Positions 48,244 to 60,224 of a DNA stretch of 64,000 bases are shown here, one piece after another; positions within the stretch are counted from its first letter, which is position 1, and every line of letters begins with the position of its first letter. The position numbers and the translations under genes are program-made. The notes beneath the pieces were generated by a model. It did not search any database. It was not told the DNA's origin and saw only the letters and a list, made by a program, of their open reading frames with translations. Source of the DNA: Telopea speciosissima (lineage: Eukaryota; Streptophyta; Magnoliopsida; Proteales; Proteaceae); NCBI RefSeq assembly GCF_018873765.1, contig NC_057926.1, forward strand, positions 48,785,043 through 48,849,042. Reading direction: 5' to 3'.

Positions 48244-48412
48244 GCTCTCCTCCAGCCTGTGGCGGGAGCTGGAGTATCGAGCCCAGCAAAACAAGGGGGA
48301 ATTTTATCATTTCACAGGTCGGATCCAAGTGGGTCCCCCTGTGAAATGACCATACCCCCCACTGATTTTGCTGGGCTAAAACCTCCAGCTTCCGCCACAA
48401 CTGGAGGAGAGC
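48244..48412. repeat. Inverted repeat, about 75-bp arms
   Basis: GCTCTCCTCCAGCCTGTGGC at the left pairs with CCACAACTGGAGGAGAGC at the right; CCCAGCAAAA and CATTTCACAGG are also shared. A MITE-like hairpin lying 0.7 kb beyond the PSY stop codon. Confidence 0.7.
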
Positions 48413-49133
48413 AGATCCCTTGGTAGCGGAAGAGCTAAGTTTCCTCGACAGCACTACACGTGTAGTTTTCAAGTAGCTGTTATCCCTTTCCAACAGTAAA
48501 AAAAATTTTATACGCTACACCAACATGAGGACTGATCATAGGAGATCAGTTGCATTAAAATTTATTTTTCCACTGCGTTCTTGAACCAGCTCTATCACTC
48601 CAATTTTATCCTTCATATATTATTTTATTTTACATCATACATACATTATCCAATCAGGTGGAGTCATAAAAAATTGAAATCCAATTCAGGTGTCTCCTTC
48701 CCTCTCCCCCTTCCCTACTGAGAGGCTTCTGCAATCAATCCAGATTCTTCTTCTTAAACCTGTCTTCGTTTTACCTCATGCCTATGGTCGATTCACTGCC
48801 ACAGTTTGTAAGGATTACAAAATCTACTCAGAAAAGCTTCTTGCATGTAATGATGATCTTCACAATGTTGAACCCAATTTATAAATTGGTTTGTGTGCTG
48901 AATCTTTTCAGGATAATGTTCAAAGAAGTAATGATAGATGAGAAGATAGTCCCCCCACTTACATAGAGCAGCAGGAGGTAGGAAGGGAACAAGGGAAGTT
49001 GCTATATTAACAAGAATGATTTGAGTAATTGGGAAATTTATCTTTCATTCTCATATACAAGGAAGATCAATTTTGTTTCCCTCGCTTTCTAGCTTTTACA
49101 TTGGTATATACTAATTATTGTCTGCAGTTGTAA

Positions 49134-52100
49134 TCAGGCTTTTACCAGCTCCGATGGAGCTTTCGACGGGCGAGCAAGCGATCTGGTATATGCCGCAGGC
49201 AAAGCCAAGATCTTCTTAGCTTTGCTAACAAACGCCCTCTTGGTGAAGTTATCATAGTCATTAGCTTCAATTTCATCCAGTATTTTACAGTACAACAGCA
49301 AAGAAGCCCACACCTGCAACCATATCAAAATGTGTTCTTTTGATCATGAAACTAAACATAAAACCAGCATAGATCAAGATGGATTGATGACGTTAACTTC
49401 CTTCTGTCATGGTCATATAACAATTGGACTGATAGAAATTTGGGACCATTACAGCAGTTGCTGAGGATAAACATTAGGCAACTTTAAATGCTTTCATATC
49501 AAACAACTGCAAGAGAAAGAAGGCATGGTACTGACATGCCTCCATTGGAGAGGGTGTTGAGCTGAACATAAAACATGAAACCCTCATAGTCTGAAGTTTC
49601 AGTGCAGTATGATGACTAACTGAACAGTTCAAGTCACTCTTTAAACATCTTACAATCCTCGTCCTTTTCTGCTTCTGTTACTAGGCAAGTTTCCATCAAT
49701 AAGCGATAGACTGTAAGATTAAATTCCTACAACAGGACAACCAAGTCATGATAATCCTCTTTACTTCAAGCTAATATCTTCTACATTTGAGATTGGGATG
49801 CAATTTGTGTAGGAACAACTCAAACCATGCTAATCAACCCAACCTTACACCTCCTCACTAGAGTCTGTTGTCTATTGGTTAATGGTTGCATTGTGGTATG
49901 TGAGATTTGAGAGACATATTGAACTTAAATCATATTTTAGCATGTATGACATTGCAAATTAAGCCATAGTGGTGGGGTTTGAGAATATTAGGCCCAGGAA
50001 GCACCCTGGTTGACCTCTAGGACAGGCTTTGGATCGACTCCAAATTTAGCCCAACCTTACCAAGCATAACTTGACTAAAATACCATGTCCAGATGCCACA
50101 GGATCTGAAGTCCAACATTCTACATTCTTATCATTGCGATTGTATTATGGTAGCGCATTTTTCATTACTGATATTTTTATGAATAATCCAAGATAATTCT
50201 CATCAGTTCAAAGAAATTGTAAGATTTTGATATTTTCAAAACATTCGCTCTTACCGGCCATCTACTTGCAGAACTGAGCTCTGTAACTCCCTTCTCTGCT
50301 TCATCAAAGAACATCCTTGCCCTCTTGATTTGTTTCTTCATGAAATTCCTCCATTTGTCTGTTACCCTCCCTGCAAATATGTCCTCTTCCGAAAGCCCTG
50401 CCTGTGCTAGCTCATCTTGTGGTAGATAAATTCTCCCTCTTCTTGAACTGAATCAAAGGAAACTTGTGAGAACTACAATAAAAGATCAGGTGTTTCTTCA
50501 AGGGCATTGAACCAACCAGTTAAAATTGTTCAGATGGTAACCACGTTGAACTAATTTTTGGGGACAGGAGCATGCCTCTTAGCATGGTCTTAATGATCAG
50601 TCTAAGATCGGTCAGATCACCCGATCCATCTTGGTAATGGAGGGAACCAATCAGACCTATCATTTATGGTGGTTTGGCTAATCCAACAGCAATGCCAGGA
50701 TCTTTCCCACTGGATCTTCCAAACCAGGCAACAGTCCAGGTTCCAATATCAATCTTTAAATCCTTGCTTCTTAAGGCAAGAGAGAATGTAAGAGCCTAAA
50801 TTCCACTAACTAATCACCCCAAACCCACTGCCCCCACCCCCAAAAAAAAAATATAAAAACACTAGAATTAACTAAGTTGAATTTCAATAAAAAAAAAATT
50901 AGACTCATAAGCAGCAAAAGAAATTTCTGCAGGTCCATACTTACTCTTCTCCAACATCCCTGAGTATGTTGGTTAGCTGATTTGCAATTCCTAATGCCAA
51001 GGCAGCATTGTACACGCTCTCTGTTGTTGCCTGTGACTCAGGAGCAATGCCCATAACTGGGACACTCATTAATCCAACAGTCCCAGCTACATAGTAACAG
51101 TAGAGATAGAGTTCATCAAAGTTCTCGTATCTGGACTTCTTGAGGTCCATCCTCATTCCTTCAATCATGTCTTTGAATGGCTGGAAGGTGAGAGACAATA
51201 GTTGCATGAGTAGTGTATGAAGATCAAAGGCCTCACGAATGGCAAGCATGATTAAACAGATAAAACAATGTGGTTATAGTGTTCTCAGATAAAGCAATAT
51301 GGTGGCAAGAAAAACTGTATGTACTGCGAACCTGAATGTCAACAGGAAATTTTGCAACTGTATCCGACAAAGCTGCATCCATCATATCAAATGGACGACC
51401 AGCAAAAAGATCCTCCAATCTTGATTCCCACCTGTCCAAAGCAGTAGGTGTTATATGCGAAGCATTGGGCCCATCAACAAGTTCATCTGTCCTCCTGCAC
51501 CACACTGCACAAAAAGGAATTCAAAAGAGCTGAATGAGGCAACAAATCCCTTTTAACGTATCCCAGATTGACTTTCAGCAGACATGTATCATCACCACAG
51601 ATAATAAGAAGGTAAAAAGTAATAAACTTAAAACTTTCAGTGGCTTTCTGGTATTAAAATATATTTAGCTGATAGCAAACGTATTGTCATCAACCCAAAG
51701 AAACTGACAAAAATTTACTTTCAGGTATGATTCGATTTATGCTTCGAGACTTGAGTGGGATATATCATCACAATGGTCAGAATAATACTTGCAGTTTTCA
51801 CATCCATTGATGAAGGAAGTGGGAACAATGCCATGAGGATCCTCATCATAGGCCAAGATTCAAGTGAATCGATTGACAAAACAATGCTCAAAGTCCTGGT
51901 TTCTCCTTTTTCCAGACTTTACTTTGTATCTTTGTTCATGTAAGTTGTTTTGGGTCAAGGAAGGAAATGGAAGACGATTTGGATCATCGATGTGGTTGGC
52001 ATTTAGTATATTTGAGACTTCATAGTTTCTTTTTTGAACAGTTTCTGTAGTCCAAATGATGATAGGTAAGAAGGTTAAGAAGCAAAAGAAGAAAGAAAGA

Positions 52101-53693
52101 AAAATTCTAAGAACAGATAGTAAGCATAGCAGATTCTCAACAGTACCCAGTAGTACATTGGTATGAGGTATAAAGTATCTATCTGCATTACAAGGACTTG
52201 GTAATGTGAGAAGGGAAACTTAGGGTCCCAACCAGAATATGATCCCGAAAGTTAAAAGCATAAGATAGTAATCTTGGATGTCATATCAACAAAGTGTAAG
52301 ACACTTCCAAGCAATATGCTGATTGAATTAAATAACCTGATGCCACCCACTTGCAGATAAAAAGATATGGTTGTCCAGATAACACAAAATAGAAAATACA
52401 AAGTTCAATATTATGCTAGGACTAATTATTTAAATATGGATTTGGTGTAACTTATTAAGAGATTTCAAGTTTTGAAACAGCAATGAGAGAATGGTGTTAT
52501 ATGTATTCTTACATTTTCTACATAAAGGAGGCAAAGTTTAATCGATCAATAGAGTTCCAAAAGGGTGAAATTCTTAGCTCTGTATTCTGAAAAATCTTCT
52601 TATCATTTATTCCCAATTACATTTTCTATGTTGCCATAAATATTGAGAATCAGGTCAGGAAGTAGCTTTACAAATTGGAGATAGTTACCCCCCCCCCACC
52701 TTCTTACAAGTTCTCAGCTGGAAGCATTTTTTATCGATTTAACTGAAGGATTACATAATGTAATGCACCAACTAATTCAGCATTTAATTAATAATAACAA
52801 AACATCAAGCCACCCACCTAACAACCCAAAGTTTCAGACGGGCATTAGCGCCCTGTCCTACTACAAGACCTAATCATAAGCCTCTCCCTTCACAGATAAA
52901 TAACTATTCATAAAAATGACCAATCCGTATACATTTGATATGTCTACTCTTAAAGATAATTATCTGGTAAACATATAAATTTCCATTTATATTGAATTAT
53001 AGCCCCTTACATGTAATTCTGCATTTACTACAAGGCATCCTGTTACTAAGGAAAGACTACAGAAATATCAGTTATAGTCAGTAGTCACACACCATAGATA
53101 GCCCAGATAGCTTTTCGCCTCTCAGGTGTCATAAGCAGAGTCCCTGAAAACAAGAAATCAATTCCATTAAGATGCCCAAGTAAAATCCTGCAAGTTAAAT
53201 GCTAATTAAGAGAAGACTAACCCAAGTAAAATGTCTTGGCATACTCGGCACAAACTTCACCACATCGATCATAAGCTTCATTCAACAAGCTCAGAGTCCC
53301 CGGAACAACCATGTCTGGTTTCACATCGAGGGCCTGTTTAGACCGCAACTGCTCGTTAACCAAAGCTGCCTGCTTAAGTACCACATCATAAACCTTTTGC
53401 TCTGAAGAGACTGCAATTTCTCCAGCAGGGTTTGCAATCAAGCTAGAGAGAACAGGGAAGTTCCCAGTGCTCTCTGACCCACCCAGACAAGAATACTTAA
53501 AATCTGAATTGAGAGAGCAAGAATTCCATTTTGATTTCTTGCCTTTTAGTCTCCCACCAGCCCTTAACCCCAGAGCTCTAGTTATGGACCTTGAATCATG
53601 AAACCGGCCTCCCTCTCTTATTGACCCCACAAACCCAATGCAGTTAGAGAAGTCTGTGTTGGTTGTGACAACCCATAACAGAGTAGCAGACAT
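49134..53693 (-). CDS. PSY: Phytoene synthase, plastid-targeted, 6 exons, 434 aa
   Basis: Exons in transcription order: 53693-53222, 53143-53093 (51 bp), 51504-51332, 51180-50945, 50447-50255, 49313-49134. All splice sites are GT-AG and phases agree (1,305 bp including TGA). The enzyme condenses two geranylgeranyl diphosphates to phytoene, the first committed step of carotenoid synthesis, in plastids. The start MSATLLWVV is typical of plant PSY, followed by a roughly 80-residue Ser/Arg/Gly-rich transit region. Both Asp-rich metal/diphosphate motifs are intact: DELVD at residues 181-185 and DVGED at 307-311, the second split by intron 4. The blocks [38 protein letters not shown] and [16 protein letters not shown] are family hallmarks. 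The 51-bp second exon and six-exon layout match plant PSY genes. No disabling change is seen. Intron 2 (51505-53092) is about 1.6 kb and contains no recognisable gene. Confidence 0.97.
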
Positions 53694-54412
53694 CCTCAAA
53701 ACTTCAACTTCTGATGCTCTAACACTACTTGGAACTTCTTTTTCACCTCTTTCTTTCCTAACTCATTAGACAGAAGAGCATCTTGACAGAATTTTACTAT
53801 GAGCTGAAGTTAAGATGACGAAAATGAAAGAAGGAACCCCTTAAGAGCCCAACAGATACACATAAACCCTTCTATGAGAGATTAATCTAAGCAAAAGAGA
53901 AAAAAGTAGAATTTAAATCAAAACAAAGCAAATAAATTGTCCAAGAACTACTCAATTGGTGCAGAGTTCTGTAAAAGTAACCACCCTCCGAATAATACTA
54001 AATTTTCAGGAACCTAAAAAAGCCCCCAAAAGGCAAAACAATAAAACCCAGAACCAAAAGGCTTAGGAAACTTTTCCTCAAATAAACCCAGAACCAAAAC
54101 GCTTAGGAGACTGTTCCTAGGATCTTCTTCTTCTTCTTCTTCCTGGAGATTTTACCTCAGTTTACTGATAACAGAATCACTCTTCCAATCCTGACCAATT
54201 TATGTTCCAATCGCAACAAAAAATGACAAAACAATCAGTCACAAGCAATAGAGCAGAACCCACCTGTTCTTCTTACTAACCACTCAAAAAAACCTCCATT
54301 AAAACCAAACCAAGCTTCTCTAACAACACCAGAAGACAAAGATGAAGCTCCTCAGAATTAACACCCACTCATTCCTCGATTCTCTTAGGATCTCACAATC
54401 TTTTCATCTGTT

Positions 54413-54420
54413 CTATTTAT
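54413..54420 (-). promoter_or_regulatory. Candidate TATA box of the phytoene synthase gene
   Basis: On the minus strand the sequence reads ATAAATAG inside an A-rich stretch, about 720 bp upstream of the PSY start codon. This leaves a long leader that could contain a 5' UTR intron, as several plant PSY genes have. The leader is CT-rich on the plus strand (TTC repeats near 54122-54142), common in plant leaders. The transcription start is not proven. Confidence 0.4.
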
Positions 54421-54520
54421 TTTTATTTTTTTCTTCTCCACCATTTCCCTCTCCCCTTTTTAAGTTTCAACGGTTACAGTCCACTATCCACACACTATGC
54501 TCGGAAATCTAACCGATCAG

Positions 54521-54530
54521 ACACGTGGCA
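54521..54530 (-). promoter_or_regulatory. G-box/ABRE-like element 1 (ACACGTGGCA) upstream of PSY
   Basis: A palindromic CACGTG core at 54522-54527 in an ABRE-like context (ACACGTGGC), about 100 bp upstream of the candidate PSY TATA box. In Arabidopsis, PIF and HY5 factors act on PSY through G-boxes, and ABRE sites confer abscisic acid response on some PSY genes. Function here is inferred from position. Confidence 0.5.
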
Positions 54531-54605
54531 CAGCCTTCCAATAGATTGGAAGATAACGTTATCACTCTTGTAACCCATTTTAAAGAGCTGACAAGTGTCA
54601 TTCCT

Positions 54606-54615
54606 ACACGTGGCA
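54606..54615 (-). promoter_or_regulatory. G-box/ABRE-like element 2 (ACACGTGGCA) upstream of PSY
   Basis: An exact second copy of the same 10-mer, 85 bp from the first, with core CACGTG at 54607-54612. Two identical G-box/ABRE-type sites in one proximal promoter fit the rule that ABREs work best in pairs. Confidence 0.5.
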
Positions 54616-55427
54616 GGTAAAAGGTGTCCTTAATGGTGGTTTCTGTGGGGCCATAATGGGCAAGTAGTGGGGCTTTTGTCGTCATTGCCCAGATTGCTAA
54701 AGGGCATAAAAGACTAAAAGGTGTCGGAAGGACCACATCCTTTCCTCGTGTCCACACGTTTTCTTGAGTGGTTTTGGGTATTGCCATTTGACACGTAAAA
54801 ATTGCACTTTCTTCTTTGTCTGTTCTGTTATAATGGTGTTGGAGAGGGGTCAGATCAGACATAGCTGGTCCGTGAAAAAAGTTTAGCGCTATCTAGAGAG
54901 AGGGACACTTGTGCATTGAAGGTGTTCGAAGAAAGGACCCAGTGAAAAGAAATTGGGAATTGAAATTTTTTACGGCACTTTGGTCTTTGGTTGAAGAGAA
55001 AAGGACCGGACAATAGGGGTCAATTTTTGTATGGTTGGTGGTTTTTGGTCTGCTTGTGTCATGTCATGGAATCAAGAAAATTCCATTTATGAATAGGAAT
55101 TGTTCGTTCAAGATTAGAGGGAGCTAGTTTTGGCTAATTTTGATGATATTAGTTTAAGGCGCTGATTGGTAACACTTTTGCTCTCAATTCCAAGAATAAT
55201 TCGGATCGAATTTCTCTACGGTGCAAGGGGAACTTTTAGCCCCAGAGGTATGTTGATTGGTCCGATTTTGCGGTTTCTCTCATAAAGGGGTTGAAATGAC
55301 TATTCCACCCCCTAAATAATCATGCTGTCCGAATGGGTCCACCCCCTTTTTATTAGAGCCACTAGGGAATCGTACTGGACAGGGGAACCGTAGGTGATAA
55401 AAATTCGGTGCAAGGGTGCGCTGTAAG

Positions 55428-56381
55428 CATAGAACAAAAACTCGACCGAAACTTGTCGAAACCATCGAGTTAACTCAGTTTCCCAGGTTTCCAAGACGAG
55501 TTGAAGGATGATTTTATAAAATCCCTGGATTCGATCGAGTTTCGATCAGTTTCGACCATATTTCGATGGTTTCAACACTTATGCCCATTGAAACGAGGGA
55601 AAACTTTGCTCAAAACTAGGACAAACAGGTATTTTATTTACTTAAGATATTATTCATAAAAAAGCAAATACCCCCTATTTGAATCTAATAAAAATAGTTA
55701 AAAAATCAAATTCCAAAAGAAAAAAAGGTCAATCCCCCAGTTCAAAAACAAAAACTGGATTTTCGACGATAGGTGCAATTCAACTTTCTAATGTTGGGGT
55801 TTTTCTCAAATCTAAAAATTTCATAAATTTTAATATGGTAAAACATTGCTAAATACCAAAAGTGCGGTAAAATATTCATTTGTTTTGATGTTCAAAAAAA
55901 TATTTTTATTCAGAGCGATTTTGACAGCATTCGCACACATCAAATTAAGTTTGACCTGTATATAATTCCTTCAATATAAATCAGATTTAAGCAATCTTGG
56001 ACTTATTAGAAAGCTATCAAAACAAAGGTTTCTAACAAATCCAAGATTGCTTAAATCTCATTTATATTAAAATAGTTATGTTCCAGTCAAACTTTATTTG
56101 ATACCATGTCCAAGAACAATATACAATATCAAACTTGGATCAAAACCACAAGTAATATTTTAGTGTTCTCTATGTGAAACTAATGAATGGATTGAGTTTA
56201 AAATGTCAAAAATAGGTCACACAACAAGAATCAGGGCAAAAAATTAACTTTGGGCCTCGAAACCAAGGTTCGAGTTAGCCTGGAGAAAATCCCAAGTTTC
56301 GATCGAGATATGGTTGAAATCGAGACAAACTCGTTTTCTGGCTGATCGAAACCTAGTCGAAACCCGAGTTTTAGAACCTTG
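55428..56381. mobile_element. hAT-like element, 954 bp (CGAAAC-rich ends)
   Basis: Ends CATAGAACAAAAACTCG / CGAGTTTTAGAACCTTG, with subterminal TTTCGA motifs, and the perfect 8-bp duplication GCTGTAAG (55420-55427, 56382-56389). An internal inverted repeat (TTTAAGCAATCTTGGA, about 55984 and 56040) is present. No transposase seen. Confidence 0.85.
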
Positions 56382-56417
56382 GCTGTAAGACATCCGATGC
56401 ACCCCTAGAGCTTAACA

Positions 56418-56556
56418 AGTGGCCGAGATGCTATTCAGATGGCAAGGATGGATGCGCATCACTGAACTGGAAATCATGTTCTCAATTGCATGTGCATCCA
56501 GCTCGATGGTGTGCATCCATTCTCACCATCCGAATAGCACCTCGGTCACGTGTCGA
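56418..56556. repeat. Inverted repeat with about 45-bp arms
   Basis: GTGGCCGAGATGCTATTCAG ... GGATGGATGCGCA pairs with TGTGCATCCATTC ... CCGAATAGCACCTCGGTCAC. Confidence 0.6.
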
Positions 56557-56953
56557 GTTCTGGATGTGCGCCGGACATCTTTCAATGCACCCATAAGATG
56601 TAGAGGAGCCCAATCTAAATAGCCCAATCCAAATAATTCCATTTATGAATAGGAATTGTTCCTTCAAGATTAGAAGGAGCTATTTATGGTTAATGATGAT
56701 ATTAGTGTAAAGCACGTGATCGGGTATTGGTCACCTCGAAAACTAATATGGTATTGAAGCGGATCGGCATAGTTTTTTCCTTAACTCTCCCAAAAAAATT
56801 GGGTTCTAGGACAATTTTACCTCGGGTCCATACAATTCCACAAATATAGAATCGATCAGGTATCAAGATTGGCCTATACCAACATTGATATGGATCACCG
56901 ATATTCATACCTCAAACCATATTAGAGCAGCCACTACAAAGCCTTTTTTTTTT

Positions 56954-58768
56954 GGGGAAATTTATGAAACACCCCTTGAAAATGGACTGATACTCAGGTC
57001 ACCCCTCTTATTTGAAAATACTCAGATCACCCCTTGCATGAGAGCTCTATACTCACATTAGTCCCTACAGTTAGTTTTACACTGTTAAATATATTTAAAT
57101 CCCTAAATTACCCTTGACTAATGTAGAGTTACTATTTTACCCTTAATCTAAAACCCCCCAATATCCATCTTCTTCCTCACATGACCTACAACTTAATCTC
57201 TGCAACTTATAGGGTTTCAACTTATGGAGCGACATCCCTTTCCGCTACATGGCCGACTGCTTCGATGACTTCGACGGTGAGACTGGAAGGAGAATTGCTT
57301 CGTAGACCACCGTTGTCGGTCTTTAGGGTTAGGGTTTCTTATGTGAAAAAGGGTTTCGACAATCGAAGGTTGTACTGAATGGTTTCGCTCTTCTCTCTCC
57401 TTCTTCCCCAAATTGCTAAGCCGATAATGGAGAAAACCCATTTAGGGTTTTAACAACTACCACCGTTGTCTCTTGCAGCGACCGAACCAGAGGCCGGCGG
57501 CCAAGCTCAGACACGGCGAACTGACTGTCAGGGTGTATGATAGTTGACCAGGTTTTCACCATACTTTGCGGCATCCTCCTCGGCTCTTCAGACCTGTTCT
57601 TCGAAGCGACAAATCCCAGGCAGATTCATTCATTCTCTTCTAATAACCCTAGCACCAACCCGATCAAGCTTGTGAACCATTGCAGAAGCCTTCAAACCTC
57701 CTCCATTGTCGCCTCTTGCATCACTTCAAAACCAAGAACTAGTGGCCCACATTGTCTCCGGTACTCAGTCGGCGACATTGCCAAACCAGAACGAGAACGA
57801 AAATCTTCTTCTTCTTCTTCGCACCACCTTGATGTGTTTCCTTCATATATGCCATCTCTAGTTTACACGATTTCCCAATATCGATTTCTGGGTTCACAAA
57901 AATGAAAAACAATTCTTTCTCAGCCGGAAATTCAAGAGGACTTATTTCAAGACGTCGGCATTTGTGGATCATCACAAAACCTCCCATGATCGTTGTCAAT
58001 AAATTACCGTTGATGACTTGACAATCGCAGTCCTCCACAGATTCCTCTGTATCTGCCGCAAATTTCGCTGCATCGACACCCCGCTTGAATTAATTCCGAG
58101 ACGGACAATTTCCCGCCAAAAATCTCATTAACAGCAACAACAACTGCAACAGTAGTAGCAGCCAACGATTCAATACTCCATAACGGTGCTAATCCCTTCT
58201 CGATAGAGAGGGAAAGACTGGCGGATTTGATTCCCTACATTCTCATGACTTCTTCAGCGGCAAAATTAATTTCAGGATAATCTCCCTTTTGAGTGCAACG
58301 TCATTAATGGCAGAGATTGCTGCCCTTCTAGGAATAACTTCTGGATCTATACGAATGGAAACATAATCGCCTCAGATCAATTTCTCTATTGATGGAATCA
58401 AGGACCTCGAAACCAATTCTCTCTACCCCGACATCCCTTTCCATTCCATGGCCGATTGCTTCAATGACTTCGACGGTGAGAGTGGAAGGAGAACCGCTTC
58501 GTAGAGCACCGTCGTCGGTCTTATCAGGTTCGAGAGGTGTGGCAGGGCGAAGCAAAGGTATAGCAGTATTTTAGGTTGAAGATGAGGGAAAGGGTAATAT
58601 TGTAAATTTCATTCTAAAGTTTTAGTACAAGGCTAAAATAGTCTTTTTATAATAATAATTAACAGCAAACTAACACCGTTACTATAGAGGAGGTGATCTA
58701 AATATTTTCAAATAAGAAAGATAATCTGAGTATCAATCTATTTTTAGGAGGTGTCTCGTAAATTTCCC
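56954..58768. mobile_element. Pack-type inverted-repeat element related to MITE family M2, carrying host gene fragments
   Basis: About 80-bp inverted ends (GGGGAAATTTATGAAACACC / GGTGTCTCGTAAATTTCCC). The outer sequence matches M2 MITEs (ACCCTTGACTAATGT, TTAACAGCAAACTAACACCG). The 1.3-kb interior carries homoserine-kinase pieces on the minus strand and two copies of a 130-bp GC-rich segment (57225-57340 and 58425-58520). T-runs at both edges (56944-56953, 58771-58779) and a 19-bp direct repeat outside them (56925-56943, 58782-58800) complicate the duplication call. Confidence 0.72.
57830..58340 (-). pseudogene. Homoserine kinase (GHMP kinase) fragment captured in a transposon
   Basis: Minus-strand translation gives separated blocks resembling plant homoserine kinase: IRIDPEV, GIKSASLSLSIEKG, AVNEIFGGKLSVSELIQAG, IMGGFVMIHKCRRLE and FPAEKELFFIFVNPE. 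In the family these surround the ATP-binding GLGSSAAS motif, which is lost here. The frame is interrupted several times, the N-terminus and C-terminal half are absent, and it lies wholly inside the inverted-repeat element. Not a working enzyme. The identification rests on remembered family sequence. Confidence 0.7.
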
Positions 58769-59447
58769 TTCTTTTTTTTCGGAGCAGCGACTACAAAGCT
58801 ATGGCGCAAAAAACTTTGAACTTGTGATATGTGGCGCTTGAGACTGTTTTGGAATGTAGGAACGACCAATGAATGGGACAAGAACCTGTCAGCACTTTCA
58901 GTTTGCTTGTTGGGGTTTGGCATCAGCTTGATAGGTTAAAACTTTCTACATCTAATATCAATTGAATTCTCCTTAAATTTTATGAACCGAATAATACCAG
59001 CATCTAAATTTGTCTCTACTTGATATATTGTGTGTGCGTGTGTGGAATTGATATCCTTGGATATTCGAAGTCATATCTGATGCTATTATGTAATTTAAAA
59101 TTTTTTCATCTCAGTAAAATGTGAATGAGGAAAAGCTCTTGGCACTGACAATACTTTTCATTTTTCTTTCTGGGTCCTTCTAGGTATCACTATGTTTGAT
59201 GAAATATAACACTTCACTTATTTGCTAGAGTACATGGATTAGTCTATGTGATAGCAGACCAAGCAAACATATCATTGGTACAATTTTAGTATAAAATGAA
59301 TATAGACAATAGCTGAAATTACAGAAGACGTCATTTTGTATTTTATATTCTTCTTCATTTAATGGTATTTTGGTAATTTTATTAAAATTTTGAATCAAAG
59401 TTTAAGCAACTTTCCTTGTTTACTTTAGACTAAAATATGACCATAAT

Positions 59448-59450
<3 letters not shown>

Positions 59451-59507
<57 letters not shown>
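59451..59507. repeat. (TA)n microsatellite, about 57 bp
   Basis: Uninterrupted TA dinucleotides just before a hAT-like MITE. Shorter TA tracts occur at about 39100-39122. Confidence 0.95.
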
Positions 59508-59510
<3 letters not shown>

Positions 59511-59527
59511 GGGTCTTCTATCACATG

Positions 59528-60224
59528 CAAGGTTCCTAAGCTTGGGATCGGTCAGCACCGATACCGATCCGATACCAATTTGGATCGGTCAGAATTGCCT
59601 TAGATCGGCCAAAAACGTTTAAATTCCAGGTTTTATTGGATCGGTTGTTGTATCGGTCATAAAAATAATAAAAAATTAAAAAAGAAGGCTTAATAAACGG
59701 TAATCACTTCCTAATCCTATGTTTTAGGTTAAGCTTATTCTTTCCACCTTCTCAACCTCACCCACTACCACCATTATCTTAAAAACTCCAAATTTTGTGG
59801 GATTGAATCAATGTTTTTAAGGAATGAAGTCAAATGTCTAAATAATAGATTCCTAACTACCCCCCTTTTCACTGGCGGATTTGAAGTCAAATGTCTAAAT
59901 AATACCCTAACTACCTTAAGAAGATCAATCTTTAAATGGAATGAAATATTCCCTCAATCGATTCTGGTAAAAAAGGGTAAGATTTTCCTTTTTTCTCACT
60001 TATTTGAAACCCCAATCGTATGATTCACAGCTTCAAAGGCTCGGGATCAAGAAAAATATGGGTTTTAAAACCTCAAAAAATGGTAAATATCGGATCGGAT
60101 TGGCCGATCCAAGGAACGATCCATCATAACCTTGTCGTATTGGTCTCATCTCGGGATCGGCCTCGACCGATACAGATCTGATCTGGCCGATATCGCCCGA
60201 TCCTATCCGAGATTACGAACCATG
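59528..60224. mobile_element. hAT-like MITE (GGATCGG-rich ends)
   Basis: Ends CAAGGTTC / GAACCATG, subterminal GATCGGTC and GGCCGAT repeats, and the perfect 8-bp duplication ATCACATG (59520-59527, 60225-60232). It lies inside a larger inverted-repeat element (59135-60310). Confidence 0.85.

Larger units (their letters stand above)
55079..56720 (+). repeat. Direct repeats (about 85 bp) bracketing the hAT-like element region
   Basis: 55079-55165 and 56637-56720 share ATTCCATTTATGAATAGGAA, TTCAAGATTAGA.GGAGCTA and GATGATATTAGT. They enclose the 954-bp element and a hairpin. Origin unclear. Confidence 0.6.

Noticed and set aside
48131-48493. 120-aa minus-strand frame beyond PSY
   Set aside because: It overlaps both arms of an inverted-repeat element.
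54509-54862. 117-aa minus-strand frame in the PSY promoter
   Set aside because: No recognisable domain, lies over the G-boxes and outside any supported exon; probably chance.
55280-55494. Overlapping minus-strand frames near 55.3-55.5 kb
   Set aside because: They lie in repeat-flanked DNA at the border of a hAT-like element and show no protein family features.
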